In this document: piece after piece, positions 6,096 through 9,135 of the stretch
Layout of the letters: each line of letters begins with the position of its first letter
How positions within the stretch are numbered: position 1 is the first letter of the stretch
DNA from: Balneolaceae bacterium
GTDB taxonomy: Bacteria > Bacteroidota > Rhodothermia > Balneolales > Balneolaceae
DNA: 9,135 nt
Reading direction: 5' to 3'
Assembly: GCA_007134665.1 (NCBI GenBank)
Contig: SLKH01000145.1
Coordinates: 1 to 9,135, forward strand
Position numbers and translations under genes: made by a program
The notes under the pieces: model-generated
The model's input: only the letters and a program-made list of their open reading frames with translations
What the model was told of the DNA's origin: nothing
Databases searched by the model: none

Positions 6096-7253
6096 CTATT
6101 TTTTTCTTCTGAGATAATCAAGGCCTATAACGAGCAGTAATCCGAAAATAAATCCATTTATTCCACCCCATAAACTGTAATCGTCAGGTTTTTCTTTCGA
6201 GATACCGGGGATGAATGGATCTGAGTGGATCAGGCTTCTGTTCACATGTTCCACCTCAATTCGATAAAGGTCTTCTGTCGGGGCATCCGGGTTTAAAATT
6301 TCTCCAAGCCTGATATAAGTGGGCTGATTTTGATTTTGTGGTGAATCTAACAATGCCTGCACTAAAGGATCATTATAATTCAATTCTTCCACCTGGACTA
6401 CGGTTTCAATGAAACCTCTGTCCTGATACGGCCAGATTACATAGAGTGAACCGATCAGAAACCCTATGAGAACCATCAATGTTATTGCGTGATAATTTCG
6501 CAGCAACCAGGATAGAATTCGTGAAAACAGGGCGAGTCCGGCAGCACCACCTAAAAAAAGAGGAATCAAAGCCAATATTGCTTCAATTGTACCATCATTA
6601 CCAAGATTGCCCAATTGTTCGAGTACATAATCGTATTTTCCCAAAATGAGCAGGATATAGGAACCCGAAATACCGGGCAGGATCATTGCTGAAAAGGCAA
6701 ACATACCGCTGAGAAAAACGAAAGAAAACGATTCCGGTGTATCAGCAGGTACTAATGTTACAATCCAGTATCCGAACAGGGTTCCCAGCAGCAGTGCTGT
6801 AAAAGTTTTCAGATTCCGTTTACTTCTCGGTACTTCATTTAACAGTACGACTACAGATCCAAGAATCAGGCCGAAAAACAAGCCATAGATAAGCTCCGGA
6901 TCAGTATGCATGTAAACCTGGAGAGGAACCACTCTCGTAAAAAAAGCAACTGCAAGCACGATGCCTGTACAGAGGATAAGAACAAATTTCCAGTGAAAGG
7001 CCTTCAGAAGATCTTTGAACCGGAAACTAAAGAGAGAAGTAATTACTCTTCTGTCTACGCTTCGGACAGCATTGATCAAGCGGTCATATATACCGGTGAT
7101 GAGGGCCATAGTGCCACCACTTACACCAGGTATGATATCGGCTGAACCCATTAAAAAACCTTTAACAGCTAACCATGGGGTTTCCCTCCAGGTCGTCTCG
7201 TCCGGAATGACAGTTCTTTTGTCAGTAGACTCTTTCTGATTCTCCTTTGTCAA
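6096..7253 (-). CDS. popT: DUF368 membrane protein, PopT-type polyprenyl-phosphate translocase
   Basis: A 385-residue polytopic inner-membrane protein. DUF368 members (PopT in Vibrio cholerae) are implicated in returning the cell-wall lipid carrier undecaprenyl phosphate to the cytoplasmic face for reuse. The signature GSADIIPGVSGGTMALITGIYDRL (36-59, with PGVSGGT at 42-48) is clear, and a second half-repeat AMILPGISGSYILLILGKY (189-207) fits the inverted two-part architecture of the family. Hydrophobic segments are near 92-106, 121-138, 150-168, 176-204, 226-252, 256-274 and 363-380. A hydrophilic stretch of about 85 residues (277-361) before the final membrane helix makes it longer than simple members of about 300 residues. 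The start is TTG (7251-7253) with AGAAGGA four bases upstream; an in-frame TAG lies a few codons further up, and no suitable ATG precedes the signature. Family is sure; transport of undecaprenyl phosphate is inferred from homologues. Confidence 0.92.
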   Translation of the reverse strand: MTKENQKESTDKRTVIPDETTWRETPWLAVKGFLMGSADIIPGVSGGTMALITGIYDRLINAVRSVDRRVITSLFSFRFKDLLKAFHWKFVLILCTGIVLAVAFFTRVVPLQVYMHTDPELIYGLFFGLILGSVVVLLNEVPRSKRNLKTFTALLLGTLFGYWIVTLVPADTPESFSFVFLSGMFAFSAMILPGISGSYILLILGKYDYVLEQLGNLGNDGTIEAILALIPLFLGGAAGLALFSRILSWLLRNYHAITLMVLIGFLIGSLYVIWPYQDRGFIETVVQVEELNYNDPLVQALLDSPQNQNQPTYIRLGEILNPDAPTEDLYRIEVEHVNRSLIHSDPFIPGISKEKPDDYSLWGGINGFIFGLLLVIGLDYLRRKK

Positions 7254-7257
7254 TGTA

Positions 7258-7264
7258 TCCTTCT
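7258..7264 (-). promoter_or_regulatory. Shine-Dalgarno site that supports the TTG start of the PopT-like gene
   Basis: On the minus strand AGAAGGA lies four bases before TTG (7251-7253). It is the only clear Shine-Dalgarno in the window. With an in-frame TAG just upstream, it supports TTG as the true start. Confidence 0.6.
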
Positions 7265-7417
7265 ATTCAGTTTGAAATTCGGTTCAAGATTAAGGAAATC
7301 CGGCGAGAATTGCATGCGAGCATCCCGATACGGGCAATGAACAGACTGATAATTCGACAGACAATACGGCCAGGTAACAGGCTCAAAAATCATTCGTCAA
7401 TTGACCCATGGTACCGG

Positions 7418-8701
7418 TTATATTATTCCCTGCAATAAATCTGAGAGAGACAAAAATGCTGTAAATGAAATCAAACATGCGAATATCAATGCCCCAGCCA
7501 GCCCGGCATTCAGCCAGAACCCGGCTTTATGACTCCCCATATATTCTTTACGGTTGATTAAATATGCCATACAAAATATGACAAGCGGCAAAATAAATAC
7601 ACTGACAACCTGAGTGGCTATTTGTGCAAAAATCGGATTACCGCCCAGAATTGGTACCATCAGGCCAACAACACAAGCCAAGGCCGTCAGAACTTTAAAA
7701 CGTTTTGAGCTGGTATCGATGGTCCCGAATTCATAATCCGCCAGCAGCCAGGGAAATACCATCAAAATCGGAAAAACCGAGGAGAGGCCTGCACTTAAAA
7801 CACCAAGCATAAATAGTGCCACCGCAAATTGCCCGGCAACTGGTTCAAGCGTATATACCATATCCAGCACCCGGTTTACACCCAGGCCGTGATGATGCAA
7901 AGCCCCGGTAGCAGTAATCATTATGGCACCACAAATTAAAAATGTGATCACAGCAGCCGTAATGGCATCTCTTCTCTGATCTTTGAGATTATGTTCACCC
8001 CAGCCTTTCCCCTTCATCAGTAACGGCCGTACTACAAAAGTGGGAGCTGCCATTGTTGTACCCACCATAGCGGCAATCATAAGCCTGCCGCTTCCGCCTT
8101 CCGGCAAGCTCGGCACAAATCCAAGGGCGATTTCACCCGGGTCCGGTAATACGATAAACATAGAGATCAAAAAGGCGATCCCCATCAGGGAGACAAAGAA
8201 GATCAATACTTTTTCAAAAAAAGAGTATCTCCCGACCATTAAAAGTGCATACATTGATATGATCAGAAACACCGCAATGAACAAGACCGCCCAGTAATTA
8301 TCTGGTTCAAGGTCAGGAAAAAAGAGACATACTGTTTCCCAGACCGCACTTGCAGAAAGCCCTAATATTCCTGACAGGGAGGACCATTGGGCAAGAACAA
8401 CGCCAGCGATCGTCAGAATGGCGACCAGTTTTCTGATTTTTTCTCCTGCTCCCAGTTTCAGTTTAAAGCTGTTTACAGTAGTGTCACCGGTGACAACAGC
8501 GTAACGTCCGAATGCCTCCATCAATACAAATGAAAAGATGCAGGCAAATGCGAGTAGCCATAAAAGCTGTAAACCGTAATCAGCCCCGGCCACCGACATA
8601 GTTGTGACGCTCCCGGTACCAATGGTATAACCGATTCCGAATATTCCGGGGCCGATAGAGACGAGAATCAGGCTGATTTTCTTTAATGCAGATTTCATCA
8701 T
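7418..8701 (-). CDS. SLC11/Nramp-fold transporter lacking canonical metal-binding motifs
   Basis: A polytopic inner-membrane protein of 427 residues from the ATG at 8699-8701 (a TTG lies one codon upstream, another ATG one codon downstream; no clear Shine-Dalgarno chooses between them). Numbered with the upstream TTG codon as residue 1, the first helix reads GPGIFGIGYTIGTGSVTTMS (18-37), followed by a YGLQLLW turn and EAFGRYAVVTG (63-73), a clear Nramp/SLC11 pattern with about 11 membrane segments. The DPGN motif that coordinates Mn/Fe is IGTG (28-31), and the helix-6 MPH region is MAAPT (218-222), so the Asp, Asn and Met ligands are gone. It has an HHH run at 270-272. Such GTGSVTT-type proteins are often annotated as Nramp divalent-metal transporters, but the missing ligands mean the substrate is unknown. 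It lies 38 bp after the oxidoreductase gene and is probably co-transcribed with it. Fold is confident; substrate is not. Confidence 0.88.
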   Translation of the reverse strand: MMKSALKKISLILVSIGPGIFGIGYTIGTGSVTTMSVAGADYGLQLLWLLAFACIFSFVLMEAFGRYAVVTGDTTVNSFKLKLGAGEKIRKLVAILTIAGVVLAQWSSLSGILGLSASAVWETVCLFFPDLEPDNYWAVLFIAVFLIISMYALLMVGRYSFFEKVLIFFVSLMGIAFLISMFIVLPDPGEIALGFVPSLPEGGSGRLMIAAMVGTTMAAPTFVVRPLLMKGKGWGEHNLKDQRRDAITAAVITFLICGAIMITATGALHHHGLGVNRVLDMVYTLEPVAGQFAVALFMLGVLSAGLSSVFPILMVFPWLLADYEFGTIDTSSKRFKVLTALACVVGLMVPILGGNPIFAQIATQVVSVFILPLVIFCMAYLINRKEYMGSHKAGFWLNAGLAGALIFACLISFTAFLSLSDLLQGII

Positions 8702-8739
8702 CAATTCAAAAATTGGATCCCGGCCCGGAATGATTTTAT

Positions 8740-9135
8740 TTAGCTGCCATATAACAGATCGGCACCTTTTCCCTGGGAGATCAGAGATCGATATTTATCG
8801 ATCTCTTTTTTCACCATATCATCAGTCAGGTCAAGTGTTTTCTTTAATTCCGCAGCCATATAGGAAGCCTGGACAAGACGTGTGATTTCCAGGCCGTATT
8901 CAAAGGTTAACATGGCATCCTCACCTTTGGAAAAAGCGTTAACCATATCGCGTATTTCGGTCGTATAACCATACAGATCTGCTTCATTCGGATGCACAGC
9001 CAGCAACCCGCGTGTTGCCGTTGATTTTTCAAGTGCTGTTTCCGCATCTGCCGCTGCTTCAGCCGCTTCATCACCAATGAATATTTCAAGTGGGGATATC
9101 AGTGTATTCACTTCCATCGCATAACCGGGGCCGAG
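8740..9135 (-). CDS. Gfo/Idh/MocA-family oxidoreductase, C-terminal part
   Basis: The frame runs from the right window edge (first visible residues LGPGYAMEV) to TAA at 8740-8742, giving 131 residues of the C-terminal domain; the N-terminal Rossmann domain is outside the window. An internal ATG at 9115-9117 is not the real start, because the frame stays open upstream and the family is usually 330-450 residues long. Recognisable features are the sheet-edge strand GYAMEV, EIFIGDEAAEAAADAETALE, the segment RGLLAVHPNEADLYGYTTEI, and the final helix YGLEITRLVQASYMAAELKK followed by a TLDLTD turn, characteristic of this NAD(P)-dependent sugar or inositol dehydrogenase family. The substrate cannot be inferred from this half. 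It is the first visible gene of the minus-strand run and is closely followed by the Nramp-like transporter. Confidence 0.85.
   Translation of the reverse strand, partial: LGPGYAMEVNTLISPLEIFIGDEAAEAAADAETALEKSTATRGLLAVHPNEADLYGYTTEIRDMVNAFSKGEDAMLTFEYGLEITRLVQASYMAAELKKTLDLTDDMVKKEIDKYRSLISQGKGADLLYGS

Noticed and set aside
7324..7334. Short palindrome CCCG-ATA-CGGG between the transporter and PopT-like genes
   Set aside because: Four-base arms are expected by chance and there is no following T-tract.
9115..9117. ATG as the start of a complete small protein at the right edge
   Set aside because: The frame stays open to the window edge and the sequence is the C-terminal domain of a much longer oxidoreductase.

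Overview
The window comes from a moderately AT-rich bacterial chromosome. The gene families and the near-absence of Shine-Dalgarno sites point to the Bacteroidota/Balneolota/Rhodothermota group. A Balneolota-like halophile is my best guess, made from family recognition rather than a search. There is no rRNA, tRNA, CRISPR array or recognisable transposase. No gene-free stretch exceeds 300 bases.

Layout: (1) 1-305 holds the 3' end of a plus-strand four-helix-bundle (S23 / 23S-IVS-type) gene. A perfect 9-bp inverted repeat overlaps its stop, followed by 13 tandem CAYY tetramers running almost into the 3' end of the next gene. (2) 317-2276, minus strand: a short-chain dehydrogenase followed by pyrD, a membrane-type dihydroorotate dehydrogenase with several divergent active-site residues. 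(3) 2277-2520: a divergent intergenic region with two dyads. (4) 2521-5001, plus strand: a large lipoprotein zinc metalloprotease of the DUF5118/DUF5117/DUF4953 family. It converges, with a 15-bp gap, on (5) a minus-strand run covering 5017-9135. In transcription order that run is a Gfo/Idh/MocA oxidoreductase (5' truncated by the window edge), an SLC11/Nramp-fold transporter lacking the usual metal ligands, a DUF368 (PopT-type) polyprenyl-phosphate translocase, and a tandem-domain universal stress protein.

Most genes are ordinary housekeeping or envelope functions with no obvious common pathway. The oxidoreductase and the Nramp-like transporter are 38 bp apart and probably co-transcribed. 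PopT and Usp follow at larger gaps (164 and 89 bp) and may or may not share the transcript.

The most unusual items are the four-helix-bundle/hairpin/CAYY-repeat arrangement at the left edge, the Cys-type catalytic motif in a class-2-like PyrD, and the ligand-less Nramp-like protein. I saw no clear multi-gene defence or mobile system; the left-edge arrangement is the best candidate for an undescribed element, and it is cut by the window boundary.
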